Source: an uncultured Clostridium sp. | GTDB lineage: Bacteria > Bacillota > Clostridia > Lachnospirales > Lachnospiraceae | Direction: 5' to 3' | NCBI GenBank assembly: GCA_934438135.1 | Contig: CAKSBP010000014.1 | Coordinates: 1-64,000 of the forward strand | DNA length: 64,000 bases | Shown: one piece after another, positions 9,550 through 17,073 of the stretch | Numbering within the stretch: position 1 is the stretch's first letter | How the letters are laid out: every line of letters begins with the position of its first letter | Translations under genes and position numbers: made by a program | Notes under the pieces: generated by a model | Told to the model about the DNA's origin: nothing | The model's database searches: none | The model's input: the letters and a program-made list of their open reading frames with translations, nothing else

Positions 9550-10385
9550 TTTGCGAAACGATAAAACTGGAAGTACCTTATGAAAAATATGAGTGTAAGA
9601 AGATAGGAAAGCCTGCTGTATTGAATACGTATATCTTAAGAGATTATCCACACAATCATATCGTAAAAATGCGTCCAGCAGTGATTATCTGCCCTGGCGG
9701 TGGATATGAACATGTATCTGAGCGGGAGGCAGAGCCTGTAGCAGTTCAGTTTAATGCAATGGGATATCATGCTTTTGTACTCAATTACAGTGTAAAAGGG
9801 GAAGGTATATATCCCGCACCTATGCTGGAACTGGCAAAAGCAGTTCTTACTGTAAGAGAAAATGCGGAGAACTGGCATATAGATAAAAATAAAGTTCTGG
9901 TATGCGGATTTTCTGCTGGAGGACATCTAGCGGCTTATCTGGGAACCTGCTACGAAGAAGATTATTTAAGTGAGGCATTTCAGGTTACTTCAGAGGCACT
10001 TAGGCCAGATGGAATCATTCTGTCTTATCCAGTTATTACATCTGGTGAGTATGCCCACCGAGAATCTTTTGAAAATCTGCTAGGGGATCGGTATCAGGAA
10101 CTTGTGGAATCCGTTTCCCTGGAAAAGAGAGTAACAAAGAACACACCAAAGACATTTTTGTGGACAACAATGACAGACGATACGGTTCCGGTGGAAAACT
10201 CCCTTATGCTGATTAGCGCATACCGAAAGGAGGGAGTATCTATGGAAGCACATCTTTTTCCAGCCGGAAGGCACGGTATGTCTATCTGCACAGAAGAAAC
10301 ATCGGTAAAATCAGATAAGTCAGATATAAATGAGGCGTGTCAGGCATGGATTCCACTGGTAAGAAAGTGGATGGAAGAATTTTAG
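9546..10385 (+). CDS. Alpha/beta hydrolase, acetyl-esterase/lipase type
   Basis: Cytoplasmic alpha/beta hydrolase of 279 aa with no signal peptide. The nucleophile elbow GFSAGG places the serine at residue 123. The oxyanion-type PGGGY motif is near residue 50. The acid is probably in the TDDTVP stretch and the histidine in the following AGRHGMS. This layout matches the BD-FAE/Axe2-like esterases that remove acetyl or similar groups from sugars and xylan fragments. It is coupled to the upstream dehydrogenase by an ATGA overlap, which suggests a shared substrate stream, but I cannot name the metabolite. The exact substrate is inference. Confidence 0.85.
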   Translation: MICETIKLEVPYEKYECKKIGKPAVLNTYILRDYPHNHIVKMRPAVIICPGGGYEHVSEREAEPVAVQFNAMGYHAFVLNYSVKGEGIYPAPMLELAKAVLTVRENAENWHIDKNKVLVCGFSAGGHLAAYLGTCYEEDYLSEAFQVTSEALRPDGIILSYPVITSGEYAHRESFENLLGDRYQELVESVSLEKRVTKNTPKTFLWTTMTDDTVPVENSLMLISAYRKEGVSMEAHLFPAGRHGMSICTEETSVKSDKSDINEACQAWIPLVRKWMEEF

Positions 10386-10418
10386 TTAAAAATAATCAAA
10401 AATCAAAAAACTCATGTG

Positions 10419-10447
10419 TTGACAACATTTTAATTTAGGGATATAAT
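10419..10447 (+). promoter_or_regulatory. str operon promoter (rpsL)
   Basis: Consensus TTGACA at 10419-10424 and TATAAT at 10442-10447 with a 17-base spacer, a very strong sigma-A promoter. Confidence 0.9.
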
Positions 10448-10485
10448 AATCAAGCATGCGTTTTGTATGTACGATATAATGAATG

Positions 10486-10509
10486 CCAGTGTCATCAACC
10501 TAACACTGG
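10486..10509 (+). promoter_or_regulatory. Leader hairpin of rpsL
   Basis: CCAGTGT (10486-10492) pairs with ACACTGG (10503-10509) in the roughly 115-base leader. It has no T run, so it is not a simple terminator. Confidence 0.5.
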
Positions 10510-10569
10510 GACAAGTTATTATCCGAAAAATAATGAATCATATGAAAATACCGCAGGAGGTGAAAATTA

Positions 10570-10989
10570 ATGCCAACTTTTAACCAATTAGTTAGAAAAG
10601 GAAGAAAGACAGTTGAGAAGAAATCTACTTCTCCAGCATTACAGAAGGGTTATAACTCTTTAAATAAGAAATCAATCGATGCATCCGCTCCACAGAAGAG
10701 AGGTGTATGTACTGCTGTTAGAACTGCAACTCCTAAGAAACCTAATTCAGCTCTTAGAAAGATTGCCAGAGTTCGTCTTTCCAATGGTATTGAAGTAACA
10801 AGTTATATCCCAGGTGAAGGCCACAACTTACAGGAACATAGTGTTGTTCTTATCAGAGGTGGTAGAGTAAAGGATTTACCAGGTACTCGTTATCATATCG
10901 TCAGAGGTACACTTGATACAGCTGGTGTAGCTAAGAGAAGACAGGCGCGTTCTAAATATGGTGCTAAGAGACCTAAGGACGCAAAATAG
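10570..10989 (+). CDS. rpsL: 30S ribosomal protein S12
   Basis: S12 sits at the 30S decoding centre and monitors codon-anticodon pairing. The protein is 139 aa with the invariant loops KKPNSALRK and PGEGHNLQEHS; the lysines whose mutation gives streptomycin resistance are wild type (the K before PNS, and the K in RGGRVKDLPG). GCAGGAGGTG precedes ATG 10570. First gene of the str block, transcribed from the consensus promoter at 10419. Confidence 0.99.
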   Translation: MPTFNQLVRKGRKTVEKKSTSPALQKGYNSLNKKSIDASAPQKRGVCTAVRTATPKKPNSALRKIARVRLSNGIEVTSYIPGEGHNLQEHSVVLIRGGRVKDLPGTRYHIVRGTLDTAGVAKRRQARSKYGAKRPKDAK

Positions 10990-11236
10990 AAACAATAGAA
11001 TAAGGTTATATCACTAATTCAAGAAAAGTGCCGTATTAATTTTTGCTTTAAAAGAAAAGCTTATGGTTTTCTTATCCTGAAAGGTTGCAGGTGTAATAAT
11101 ACCACACTTCATTTAGAGATAGATAATTAAGACGAGCACGGACACAGGAATAATGTGAGTACCTATGATTTAATGAATGACTTAACACAAGAGTCTTAAA
11201 GATTCTGGTTAAGTAAGTATTAAGGAGGGAAGAAAC
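10990..11236 (+). promoter_or_regulatory. Structured rpsL-rpsG spacer, candidate S7 control site
   Basis: The 247-base spacer holds two hairpins: AAGAAAA/TTTTCTT (11052-11058 with 11067-11073), and a nested one just before the rpsG ribosome binding site. In the second, CTTAAC (11181-11186) pairs with GTTAAG (11208-11213), enclosing AGAGTC/GATTCT (11190-11195 with 11201-11206). S7 is known in other bacteria to repress through this intercistronic region, so a role in S7 feedback is plausible. The assignment is inference. Confidence 0.45.
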
Positions 11237-11707
11237 GTGCCACGTAAAGGACATATTCAAAAAAGAGACGTTTTAGCAGATCCAGTATACAAGAATAAGG
11301 TTGTTACAAAGCTTATCAATAACATTATGTTAGATGGTAAGAGAGGTACTGCTCAGAAAATTGTATACGGTGCATTTGAAAAAGTTGCAGAGAAGACTGG
11401 AAAGGATGCCTTAGAGGTATTCGATGAAGCTATGAACAACGTTATGCCTGTATTAGAAGTTAAGGCAAGACGTATCGGTGGAGCAACTTATCAGGTACCA
11501 ATCGAAGTTAGAGCTGACAGAAGACAGGCATTAGCTCTTCGCTGGTTAACTTTATATTCTCGTAAAAGAGGAGAAAAGACTCAGGAAGAAAGACTTGCTA
11601 ATGAGATTTTAGATGCTGCTAACAACACTGGTGCATCTGTAAAGAAAAAAGAAGATATGCACAAAATGGCAGAAGCAAACAAAGCATTTGCACACTATCG
11701 CTGGTAA
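11237..11707 (+). CDS. rpsG: 30S ribosomal protein S7
   Basis: S7 nucleates assembly of the 30S head by binding the 3' domain of 16S rRNA and touches the E-site tRNA. The protein is 156 aa with the typical start PRKGHIQKRDV and the motif GGATYQVPIEV. The start is GTG at 11237, supported by AAGGAGGGA at 11221-11229. It lies between rpsL and fusA in the usual str order. Confidence 0.98.
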   Translation: MPRKGHIQKRDVLADPVYKNKVVTKLINNIMLDGKRGTAQKIVYGAFEKVAEKTGKDALEVFDEAMNNVMPVLEVKARRIGGATYQVPIEVRADRRQALALRWLTLYSRKRGEKTQEERLANEILDAANNTGASVKKKEDMHKMAEANKAFAHYRW

Positions 11708-11890
11708 TCAGAGATTTTGTCTCTGTAGAGCTTCGGTTCCGCAAACTTTGGCTTCGGTCAAAAAATGTATATCCGTCAGTTTTACAATGTATAAAATATT
11801 AAAAACTGTACAGATTTAATATGTAAGAATCGGTAGCTTTGTTATGGGGCTGCCGTTTCTGAGCATAATTTAATTAAGGAGGAAATACCC
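11708..11890 (+). promoter_or_regulatory. rpsG-fusA spacer with hairpin
   Basis: The 183-base spacer carries a 7-bp hairpin CGGTAGC/GCTGCCG (11831-11837 with 11849-11855) followed by TTTCT, a weak terminator-like element. The fusA ribosome binding site AAGGAGGAA is at 11877-11885. No clear promoter was seen. Confidence 0.4.
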
Positions 11891-14014
11891 TTGGCTGGAA
11901 GAGAATATCCGTTAGAGAGAACCAGAAATATTGGTATTATGGCTCATATTGATGCTGGTAAAACAACATTAACAGAGCGTATCCTGTATTATACTGGTGT
12001 TAACTATAAAATCGGTGATACTCATGAAGGTACTGCTACCATGGACTGGATGGAGCAGGAACAGGAAAGAGGTATCACAATTACTTCAGCAGCTACAACT
12101 TGTCACTGGACAGAGCAGGAAAACTGCAAACCAAAGGAAGGCGCTTTAGAGCATCGTATCAATATCATTGATACACCGGGACACGTTGACTTCACAGTTG
12201 AAGTTGAACGTTCACTTCGTGTACTTGATGGTGCTGTTGGTGTGTTCTGTGCTAAAGGTGGAGTTGAACCACAGTCCGAAAATGTATGGCGTCAGGCTGA
12301 CACATACAATGTACCTCGTATGGCATTCATTAATAAGATGGATATCCTGGGTGCAAACTTCTACAATGCCGTTGACCAGATCAAAACAAGATTAGGTAAA
12401 AACGCGATTGTTCTTCAGTTACCAATTGGTAAAGAAGATGATTTCAAAGGAATTGTTGATTTATTTGAAATGAAAGCATACATCTATAATGACGATAAGG
12501 GCGAAGATATTTCTATTGTAGAAATCCCAGACGACATGAAAGATGATGCTGAATTATATAGAAGTGAATTAATAGAAAAAATCTGCGAATTAGACGATGA
12601 TTTAATGATGCAGTATCTTGAAGGCGAAGAACCAACCGTTGAAGAGATGAAAAAAGTTTTAAGAAAAGCTACATGTGAATGTACAGCTGTTCCTGTTTGC
12701 TGTGGTTCTGCATACAGAAATAAAGGTGTACAGAAATTACTTGATGCTATTCTTGAATATATGCCATCTCCACTTGACATCCCTCCTATCGAAGGTGTTG
12801 ATGAAGACGGAAATGAAGTTGTAAGACATTCTTCTGATGAAGAACCTTTCTCAGCTTTAGCATTTAAGATTATGGCCGATCCATTCGTTGGTAAGCTTGC
12901 ATTTTTCCGTGTTTACTCTGGTTCTATGAAATCAGGTTCCTATGTGTTAAATGCTACTAAGAATAAGAAAGAACGTGTTGGACGTATCTTACAGATGCAT
13001 GCAAATAAGAGACATGAACTTGATGTTGTTTACTCCGGTGATATCGCAGCTGCTGTTGGATTCAAAGTAACAACAACAGGTGATACAATCTGTGATGAAC
13101 AGCATCCAGTTATTCTTGAATCTATGGAATTCCCAGAACCAGTTATCGAGTTAGCTATTGAGCCTAAGACAAAAGCTGGTCAGGGTAAAATGGGTGAAGC
13201 TTTAGCGAAACTTGCTGAAGAAGATCCTACATTCCGTGCTCATACAGATCAGGAAACAGGACAGACAATCATCGCTGGTATGGGTGAACTTCACCTTGAA
13301 ATCATCGTTGACCGTCTTCTTCGTGAGTTTAAGGTAGAAGCTAATGTAGGTGCACCTCAGGTTGCTTACAAAGAAGCTATCACAAAACCAGTTGAAGTTG
13401 ACAGCAAATATGCAAAACAGTCCGGTGGTCGTGGTCAGTATGGTCATTGTAAAGTTAAGTTTACACCAATGGATCCAAATGGTGAAGAAACATTCAAGTT
13501 TGAATCTACAGTAGTTGGTGGTGCTATTCCTAAGGAATATATCCCAGCTGTTGGCGAAGGTATTGAAGAAGCTACAAAAGCTGGTATCCTTGGTGGATTC
13601 CCAGTACTTGGTGTTAGTGCTAACGTATACGATGGTTCTTATCATGAAGTCGATTCAAGTGAAATGGCATTCCACATTGCTGGTTCCATGGCATTCAAGG
13701 AAGCTATGCAGAAAGGAAATCCAGTATTACTTGAACCTATTATGAAAGTAGAAGTAACAATGCCTGAAGAGTACATGGGAGATGTTATTGGTGACATTAA
13801 CTCTCGTCGTGGACGTATTGAAGGTATGGACGACTTAGGCGGTGGTAAAATCGTTCACGGTTATGTACCTCTTGCTGAAATGTTTGGTTATTCTACAGAC
13901 CTTCGTTCCAAGACTCAGGGACGTGGTAATTACTCCATGTTCTTCGAGAAATATGAACAGGTTCCAAAGTCTGTTCAGGAAAAGATTTTGTCCGCTAAAA
14001 ATAGCGACAAATAA
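11891..14014 (+). CDS. fusA: Translation elongation factor G
   Basis: EF-G, 707 aa, a GTPase that drives translocation of tRNA and mRNA on the ribosome. The P-loop AHIDAGKTT is near residue 18, the switch 2 motif DTPGHVDF is near 97, and the NKMD specificity motif is near residue 145. Domains II to V follow, including GGRGQYGH in domain IV. The start codon is TTG at 11891, which is unusual but placed correctly after AAGGAGGAA and giving the standard N-terminus AGREYPLERTRN. The tuf gene follows after a hairpin-bearing gap. No fusidic-acid type change was looked for residue by residue. Confidence 0.99.
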   Translation: MAGREYPLERTRNIGIMAHIDAGKTTLTERILYYTGVNYKIGDTHEGTATMDWMEQEQERGITITSAATTCHWTEQENCKPKEGALEHRINIIDTPGHVDFTVEVERSLRVLDGAVGVFCAKGGVEPQSENVWRQADTYNVPRMAFINKMDILGANFYNAVDQIKTRLGKNAIVLQLPIGKEDDFKGIVDLFEMKAYIYNDDKGEDISIVEIPDDMKDDAELYRSELIEKICELDDDLMMQYLEGEEPTVEEMKKVLRKATCECTAVPVCCGSAYRNKGVQKLLDAILEYMPSPLDIPPIEGVDEDGNEVVRHSSDEEPFSALAFKIMADPFVGKLAFFRVYSGSMKSGSYVLNATKNKKERVGRILQMHANKRHELDVVYSGDIAAAVGFKVTTTGDTICDEQHPVILESMEFPEPVIELAIEPKTKAGQGKMGEALAKLAEEDPTFRAHTDQETGQTIIAGMGELHLEIIVDRLLREFKVEANVGAPQVAYKEAITKPVEVDSKYAKQSGGRGQYGHCKVKFTPMDPNGEETFKFESTVVGGAIPKEYIPAVGEGIEEATKAGILGGFPVLGVSANVYDGSYHEVDSSEMAFHIAGSMAFKEAMQKGNPVLLEPIMKVEVTMPEEYMGDVIGDINSRRGRIEGMDDLGGGKIVHGYVPLAEMFGYSTDLRSKTQGRGNYSMFFEKYEQVPKSVQEKILSAKNSDK

Positions 14015-14066
14015 TAGATATTTTGCTTGAAAATATTTCTAATATGAAATATAATTAGGCTTATAT

Positions 14067-14096
14067 GGCAATACTTCTAGTTAGAGAGGTATTGCC
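14067..14096 (+). promoter_or_regulatory. Hairpin between fusA and tuf
   Basis: GGCAATACTTCT (14067-14078) pairs with 14085-14096 to form a 12-bp stem with one wobble pair and a six-base loop. There is no T tract after it, so it may be an RNA processing or stability site that lets tuf be expressed more than fusA. Confidence 0.55.
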
Positions 14097-14176
14097 AACT
14101 GGAAACAATATCCGAAACTAACCTTGTATTGAACAAGGAATATTAAATGTATTTATTTAAAGGAGGACGTTTAGAA

Positions 14177-15370
14177 ATGGCTAAAGCACATTTTGAGAGA
14201 ACTAAACCACATTGTAATATTGGTACAATCGGTCACGTTGACCATGGTAAAACAACTTTAACAGCTGCTATCACAAAAACACTTAGTGAAAGAGTTGCAG
14301 GTAATGCAGCAGTAGATTTCGCTAACATCGATAAAGCTCCAGAAGAAAGAGAACGTGGTATCACAATTTCTACAGCTCACGTTGAGTATGAAACAGAAAA
14401 CCGTCACTACGCTCACGTAGACTGCCCAGGACATGCCGATTATGTAAAGAACATGATCACAGGTGCTGCTCAGATGGATGGTGCTATCCTTGTTGTTGCT
14501 GCTACTGATGGTGTTATGGCTCAGACAAAAGAGCATATCTTACTTTCCCGTCAGGTAGGTGTACCTTATATCGTAGTATTCATGAACAAATGTGATATGG
14601 TTGATGATCCAGAACTTCTTGAATTAGTTGAAATGGAAATCAGAGACTTATTATCCGAATATGACTTCCCAGGTGATGATACTCCAATCATCCAGGGTTC
14701 TGCTCTTAAAGCTCTTGAAGATCCAACAGGAGAATGGGGCGACAAAATCATGGAACTTATGGCAGCAGTTGATTCTTGGATTCCAGATCCACAGCGTGCT
14801 ACAGATCAGCCATTCTTAATGCCTGTAGAAGATGTATTCTCTATTACAGGTCGTGGTACTGTTGCAACAGGTCGTGTTGAACGTGGTGTTCTTCATATGT
14901 CTGATGAAGTTGAAATCGTTGGTATTCATGAAGAAACTCGTAAAGTTGTTATTACAGGTATCGAAATGTTCCGTAAACTTCTTGATGAAGCTCAGGCTGG
15001 TGATAACATCGGTGCTCTTCTTCGTGGTGTTCAGAGAGACGAAATCGAAAGAGGACAGGTTCTTTGTAAACCAGGTTCAATCACATGCCACAAGAAATTT
15101 ACAGCTCAGGTTTATGTATTAACAAAAGATGAAGGTGGACGTCATACACCTTTCTTCAATAACTACAGACCTCAGTTCTATTTCAGAACAACTGACGTAA
15201 CTGGTGTTATCAACCTTCCAGAAGGTACAGAAATGTGCATGCCTGGTGATAACGTTGAAATGACAATCGAATTAATTCACCCAATCGCTATGGAACAGGG
15301 TCTTGGATTCGCTATCCGTGAAGGTGGACGTACAGTAGGTTCAGGTAAAGTTGCTAAGATTATTGAATAA
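14177..15370 (+). CDS. tuf: Translation elongation factor Tu
   Basis: EF-Tu, 397 aa, delivers aminoacyl-tRNA to the ribosome as a GTP complex. P-loop GHVDHGKTT is near residue 19, DCPGHADY and NKCDM motifs follow, and domains II and III are complete, ending GSGKVAKIIE. ATG 14177 follows AGGAGG (14161-14166) at normal distance; an in-frame ATG at 14147 would add ten non-conserved residues and lacks a good site. A 14-bp terminator ends the str block. Confidence 0.99.
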   Translation: MAKAHFERTKPHCNIGTIGHVDHGKTTLTAAITKTLSERVAGNAAVDFANIDKAPEERERGITISTAHVEYETENRHYAHVDCPGHADYVKNMITGAAQMDGAILVVAATDGVMAQTKEHILLSRQVGVPYIVVFMNKCDMVDDPELLELVEMEIRDLLSEYDFPGDDTPIIQGSALKALEDPTGEWGDKIMELMAAVDSWIPDPQRATDQPFLMPVEDVFSITGRGTVATGRVERGVLHMSDEVEIVGIHEETRKVVITGIEMFRKLLDEAQAGDNIGALLRGVQRDEIERGQVLCKPGSITCHKKFTAQVYVLTKDEGGRHTPFFNNYRPQFYFRTTDVTGVINLPEGTEMCMPGDNVEMTIELIHPIAMEQGLGFAIREGGRTVGSGKVAKIIE

Positions 15371-15402
15371 TCTAAAACTGACTTTATAGAATTTATTTAA
15401 AT

Positions 15403-15446
15403 AAAAAGGCAGGGAAGATGCTTTGGCAGATTCCCTGCCTTTTTAT
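15403..15446 (+). terminator. Intrinsic terminator after tuf
   Basis: AAAAAGGCAGGGAA (15403-15416) pairs perfectly with 15431-15444, ending in TTTTT. Confidence 0.92.
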
Positions 15447-15558
15447 GTGTGAAGAGAAATAAGAAAAATCTCCCATATGGATTTTTGGATTACAAATGCA
15501 AAGGGAGTAGATGTGAAAGCATTTGCTGTTGTTACCAGAGAAAATCAAGATTTGATAT

Positions 15559-16236
15559 ATGAATTTCTCTATATCTGGTGCAGCTTTGGCATCGTATGAT
15601 GATTTTTTATACGATGAGCAGGAAAATGTAGTTACTGCCAGTGATATGCCAGTGACGGTAATGAGTAACAGTGGGACTTGGGAACGGATAGTTGGGACAA
15701 GCTTTGTATGTGCCAATGTTACCAGTATGGCGGTTAATATGTTATGGAGTGGAAATAGAAAAGCTTCCTTGTCAGAGCAGTTTAAAGCGGAAGCAAAGGC
15801 AGAAGCTGTACTTAGAAGACCATGTCAGCATAAAAAGATGGAGAAAGTGCTGCTGTTCCCAATGGAATCCGTTCCGTTAAATCATCTGGACAGACTAACT
15901 CAGTTCTCAGAGATTGCAGGTATGTTATCCCTACATAAGTGTGTGCTAAATGAACTCAGAGTCCAGACTTCTACAGGAGTACATTTAATTCCTGTTTATT
16001 CTGATTTTTTGGAAATAACATCCCTTCATATTGATTGTATTTATGTCAGTGATTTAAATTTCTTGCCAATAGAAGAACAATCTAAGTTATATAAAAAGCT
16101 TTTTGATACAGCGGCTTTGATGAATTGTAATTTGTCGTGTAGAGAAAAGCTATTAGATAATAATTTAGAGGCATATCGTGCGAAAAAAGGACTTATCAGC
16201 CAGCGATATGAATTTAGAGGAATTCTTCTTCCTTAG
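15559..16236 (+). CDS. Hypothetical protein of unknown function, 225 aa
   Basis: I do not recognise this protein. It is a soluble-looking 225-aa chain, with no signal peptide, clear membrane helix or catalytic motif. Its composition and codon use look like its neighbours, so it is probably a true gene. No convincing Shine-Dalgarno sequence precedes ATG 15559. A GTG at 15513 with GGGAG upstream opens a different frame that stops at about 15600, so a frameshift joining the two cannot be excluded. It lies between the tuf terminator and the ABC-transporter module, and could be a lineage-specific gene. Confidence 0.6.
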   Translation: MNFSISGAALASYDDFLYDEQENVVTASDMPVTVMSNSGTWERIVGTSFVCANVTSMAVNMLWSGNRKASLSEQFKAEAKAEAVLRRPCQHKKMEKVLLFPMESVPLNHLDRLTQFSEIAGMLSLHKCVLNELRVQTSTGVHLIPVYSDFLEITSLHIDCIYVSDLNFLPIEEQSKLYKKLFDTAALMNCNLSCREKLLDNNLEAYRAKKGLISQRYEFRGILLP

Positions 16237-16308
16237 AAAATTAGGTTCTGCAAGCTTTTAGCAAGGTTGCATTTTTATAATAATACAAAAGGAAGAGAGT
16301 GTGAGAAA

Positions 16309-17073
16309 ATGGAAAGTGTTTTAAAAGTTGAGAATTTAGTAAAAACATATCATACAAAGAATTTGGATTATCCAGTCTTAAAAGGGATTGAGATGAATAT
16401 TCATAAAGGAGAATTTGTTTCAATTATGGGACCTTCTGGAAGTGGAAAAACGACGCTTTTGAATGTGATTTCAGGATTCCTGTCTGCTGATGAAGGAAAA
16501 ATTATACTGGGAGACCAAAATCTGTTATCGGCAGATAAGGATGAGCTTGCCGATCTGCGACAGAAGGAAATGGGGTTTATTTTTCAGGATTTTATGCTTA
16601 TTGATGGATTGACGGCCAGTGAGAATATCATGCTCCCACAGATTATTTTAAAAAAAGAGGAAAAACAGATTTATCAGAAAACCCAGGAACTGATTCATAA
16701 ACTGGGAATTGAGAAAATTGCAGAGAAATATCCATGTGAAATCTCAGGTGGACAGAAGCAGAGAATTGCTATTGCAAGAGCATTGGCGAATGAACCGAAA
16801 ATTCTGTTGGCAGATGAGCCAACAGGAAATCTGGATTCCAAATCTGCACAGAGTGTTCTTGAGGCGTTTTTTACCGTAAGGGACGAACTGGGGGCTACCA
16901 TTGTAATGGTTACTCATGATGCTGTATCTGCTTCTTATTCGGATCGTATTATTGCATTAAAGGATGGAATTATAGTCAGTGAACTGCCGAAACTGGCAGA
17001 CCGGAGAAAATATCTGGATCAGATTCTTAGTTTTATGGGGAAGGTGAATGGTGGATATGATGAATCTCATTAG
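16309..17073 (+). CDS. ABC transporter ATP-binding protein, BceA/MacB-like
   Basis: Cytoplasmic ATPase of 254 aa that would power the FtsX-type permease encoded next. Walker A is GPSGSGKT, the signature is SGGQKQRIAIARAL and Walker B is ILLADEPTGNLDS, with the MacB/LolD/BceA style NLDSKSA tail. ATG 16309 is preceded by GGAAGAGAG. A TATAAT box is at 16276-16281 but no good -35 box was found. It overlaps the permease by 26 bases. With the adjacent response regulator and histidine kinase this forms a BceAB-RS type module, known in Firmicutes for sensing and resisting cell-wall-active peptides. Substrate is inferred from family. Confidence 0.9.
   Translation: MESVLKVENLVKTYHTKNLDYPVLKGIEMNIHKGEFVSIMGPSGSGKTTLLNVISGFLSADEGKIILGDQNLLSADKDELADLRQKEMGFIFQDFMLIDGLTASENIMLPQIILKKEEKQIYQKTQELIHKLGIEKIAEKYPCEISGGQKQRIAIARALANEPKILLADEPTGNLDSKSAQSVLEAFFTVRDELGATIVMVTHDAVSASYSDRIIALKDGIIVSELPKLADRRKYLDQILSFMGKVNGGYDESH

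Noticed and set aside
9546..10385. Assignment of the esterase to a named xylan-degrading operon
   Set aside because: No glycoside hydrolase or sugar transporter is near; only the family can be stated.
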